The notes beneath the pieces are model-generated. The model had not been told where the DNA came from. It worked only from the letters and a program-made list of their open reading frames with translations, and made no database searches. Shown here piece by piece: positions 6,952-8,260 of a DNA stretch of 8,260 nt (position 1 is its first letter; the number at the start of each line of letters is the position of its first letter). Position numbers and translations under genes: made by a program. The stretch spans positions 1 through 8,260 of the forward strand of contig JACQUH010000180.1 of assembly GCA_016210375.1 (NCBI GenBank), given 5' to 3'. The stretch is from Chloroflexota bacterium. Lineage in GTDB: Bacteria > Chloroflexota > Dehalococcoidia > Lucifugimonadales > JACPCL1.

Positions 6952-6967
6952 TCGCCATGACTAGTAA

Positions 6968-7263
6968 GTAACTATCCCAGAATTCCTTTTTCCACCCCAG
7001 CCAGAAGGCCATTGATAGAATGACCTAACCCCCTCAGCCTCCCTCCTTCGCTTCGCTCTAGGACAGGCTCTTCCCCCAGGGGAAGGGGGAGAAGATTGGT
7101 TTGTATCAGTGGGATGCGGCAAAGCCGCATCCCACTGATACATCTGATTCTCGCTCCTGCGGAGAGATGGGAACCACAGGGGGCATGGTCGGAACCCCAG
7201 CGGCAGACTCTCTGGTCAACGACCATCAGAGGACGGTTCCGTCAAGGCTGTTGAGATAGCTAC
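6968..7263. repeat. MITE-like hairpin repeat, copy 3 (complete shell plus core)
   Basis: The outer ends are GTAACTATCCCAG (6968-6980) and, inverted, TTGAGATAGCTAC (7251-7263), imperfect terminal inverted repeats bounding about 296 bp. Inside lies the core, 7022-7190, from GACCTAACCCCCT to AGGGGGCATGGTC. Its central hairpin is perfect: 7102-7120 pairs with 7124-7142 around AAA, 19 bp. Compared with copy 1 it has an extra segment of about 25 bases near 7041-7066 containing the tandem pentamer CTTCG CTTCG. No target-site duplication is evident. It occupies most of the lutA-lutB gap, and its right end contains the lutA stop codon. Confidence 0.85.
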
Positions 7264-7982
7264 TTGCTATCCAGGAGCTCCGCCAGGTGCATGGGCCGCG
7301 CCTTCATGCCTCGCCGACGCATGGCCCCGCCGATGTGCATGAGGCACCCCATGTCGCAGGCGACCAGGGCGTCGGCTCTGGCCGCCTCTATCGCCGCTAG
7401 CTTGCCCTCCAGGATGGCGGTGGAGATGTCGGGGTACTTGACCGAGAAGGTGCCTCCAAAGCCGCAGCACTCCCCCGCGTTCTCCATCTCCACGTACTCG
7501 GCGCCGCGAACAGCCCGGATGAGGCGCTGGGGTTCCGCCGACGCTCGCAGCTCCCGCAGCAGGTGGCAGGAGGGATGATAGGTGACGCGGCCCGAGAAGG
7601 ATGCGCCGACATCCGCCACCTTCAGGACGCCCACCAGGAACTGGGAGAGCTCGTAGGTGCGCAGGGCCAGGTCGCGGGCGCGCTGGGCCAGGGCAGCGTC
7701 GTGGCGCAGCATCCCGGGGATGAAGACCTTGAGCATGGCGGTGCAGGAGCCGGAGGGGGTCACCACGTACTCGCTCTCCTGGAACAGGTCCAGCCAGCGG
7801 ACCGCCAGGGGCATCGCCTGGCCCATGTAGCCGGAGTTAAAGGCAGGCTGGCCGCAGCAGGTCTGCCCTACAGGAAAGTCCACCTCTACGCCCAGCCGGC
7901 GCAGAAGGCTGACGGCGCTTTTAGCTACGCCGGGGTAGAGCTGGTCCACCAGGCAAGTGGCGAAGAGAGAGGCCTTGACCAA
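7260..7982 (-). CDS. lutA: Lactate utilization protein A (two CCG domains)
   Basis: LutA (240 aa) is the cysteine-rich subunit of the L-lactate oxidation complex, related to GlcF and heterodisulfide reductase HdrB-type proteins. Two CCG domains are visible: Cys10, TCCGQPAFNSG (41-51) and PSGSC (76-80) in the first; HPSCH (136-140), ECCGFGGTFSVKYPD (171-185) and Cys213 in the second. These cysteines likely hold an Fe-S cluster. Length is as in the family. The start codon is TTG at 7982: AGAAGGA lies about seven bases upstream, and an in-frame TGA a few codons further upstream, with no ATG or GTG between, excludes a longer form. It is the first lut gene, and lutB follows after a repeat-filled gap of 354 bp. 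Its TAG stop lies within the inverted end of repeat copy 3. Confidence 0.95.
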   Translation of the reverse strand: MVKASLFATCLVDQLYPGVAKSAVSLLRRLGVEVDFPVGQTCCGQPAFNSGYMGQAMPLAVRWLDLFQESEYVVTPSGSCTAMLKVFIPGMLRHDAALAQRARDLALRTYELSQFLVGVLKVADVGASFSGRVTYHPSCHLLRELRASAEPQRLIRAVRGAEYVEMENAGECCGFGGTFSVKYPDISTAILEGKLAAIEAARADALVACDMGCLMHIGGAMRRRGMKARPMHLAELLDSK

Positions 7983-7989
7983 TGGGTGG

Positions 7990-7996
7990 TCCTTCT
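7990..7996 (-). promoter_or_regulatory. Ribosome binding site supporting the TTG start of lutA
   Basis: The minus strand reads AGAAGGA here, about seven bases before TTG at 7982. It is the best Shine-Dalgarno near the lut genes and supports a non-ATG start. Confidence 0.7.
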
Positions 7997-8014
7997 GCTG
8001 AGGTCAGCGGGTGT

Positions 8015-8044
8015 ACGTTAGCAGAAGGAGAGTGGGCTTGGCAA
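8015..8044 (-). promoter_or_regulatory. Candidate lutA promoter
   Basis: TTGCCA (8039-8044, minus strand) is followed after 18 bases by TAACGT (8015-8020), preceded by TGC like an extended -10. The -10 match is poor. It would give a leader of about 25-30 bases for lutA. This is the most plausible site in the short upstream region, but it is weak. Confidence 0.3.
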
Positions 8045-8101
8045 TGGCGGCAGGCTTCGGTTCCGTTTGCTTTGCAGTGGTGGCATCATCCCGTGCACTA
8101 A

Positions 8102-8260
8102 GAAACTATCTCAAGATGGCTTTCCCACCCCAGCCTGAAGGCTGGAGCATGATGCCGCCCCCCTATGGTCATCAACGAAATAGCTTACCTTTTGCTGCAA
8201 GCGCCTGACCCATCGTCCCCCTCTCCCATCAAGGGGGCCTTGTTCCAAAAGTCCTTTGAC
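8102..8260. repeat. Partial repeat copy 4 at the right edge
   Basis: From 8102 the sequence GAAACTATCTCAAGATGGC, then CACCCCAGCCTGAAGG, parallels the left shell end of copy 3 (6968 onward), with CCACCCCAGCCAGAAGG in the same place. Further in, CCGCCCCCCTATGGTCATCAAC (8153-8174) resembles the reverse complement of the copy 1 right flank near 171-196. GTCCCCCTCTCCC at 8215-8227 recalls the core. The copy runs past the window edge. Confidence 0.55.

Noticed and set aside
8011..8208. Plus-strand open frame of 65 codons at the right edge
   Set aside because: About half of it is repeat copy 4 sequence, and no ribosome binding site is evident.
1..8260. CRISPR array from recurring palindromic repeats
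   Set aside because: The copies are long, thousands of bases apart, variable in length and have no regular spacers.

Overview
The window carries six complete genes, all on the minus strand, so transcription runs from right to left. In that order they are lutA, lutB and lutC (the three-subunit L-lactate oxidation complex), an extracytoplasmic solute-binding lipoprotein of the peptide/nickel (SBP_bac_5) family, and two DppB/DppC-type ABC permeases. No transporter ATPase gene, tRNA, rRNA or CRISPR array is visible. The binding protein has a lipoprotein signal followed by a Thr/Pro-rich linker, which is common in Chloroflexota. Together with the high-GC lut genes and the G/C-rich intergenic hairpin repeats, this makes a Chloroflexota (Dehalococcoidia-like) genome or MAG my best guess. 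That is an inference without any marker gene.

Layout from left to right: a hairpin-rich repeat (1-222); a short empty stretch; permease C (347-1255); permease B (1296-2261); a 425-bp gap holding a possible gene remnant and two strong hairpins; the binding protein (2687-4390) with its own good promoter; lutC (4595-5323); a repeat core (5332-5481); lutB (5427-6905); a hairpin just upstream of lutB; a full repeat of about 296 bp (6968-7263); lutA (7260-7982); and a start of another repeat copy at the right edge (8102-8260). Sampled 60-bp lines are about 70-73% GC in lutA and lutB but only 50-53% in the transporter genes, so the two blocks probably have different histories.

Function: LutA (two CCG cysteine-rich domains), LutB (LUD domain plus a ferredoxin-like pair of Fe-S motifs) and LutC (LUD domain) should together oxidise L-lactate to pyruvate and pass electrons onward. 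The binding protein would capture an oligopeptide-like or other small solute outside the membrane and deliver it to the two permeases. The ATPases that power import must be encoded elsewhere, possibly beyond the left edge. Whether the transporter substrate has anything to do with lactate cannot be told from the sequence.

The most unusual content is the repeat family. It appears as a core of about 150-170 bp with GACCT-type inverted ends and internal hairpins. In two copies the core lies inside an outer shell with GTARCTATCYCA-type ends. Its central stem is kept by paired substitutions between copies. All three lut genes end inside a copy or remnant of this family: the lutA stop codon lies in a shell end, the last 17 residues of LutB are repeat-encoded, and the lutC stop codon lies in a core-end remnant.
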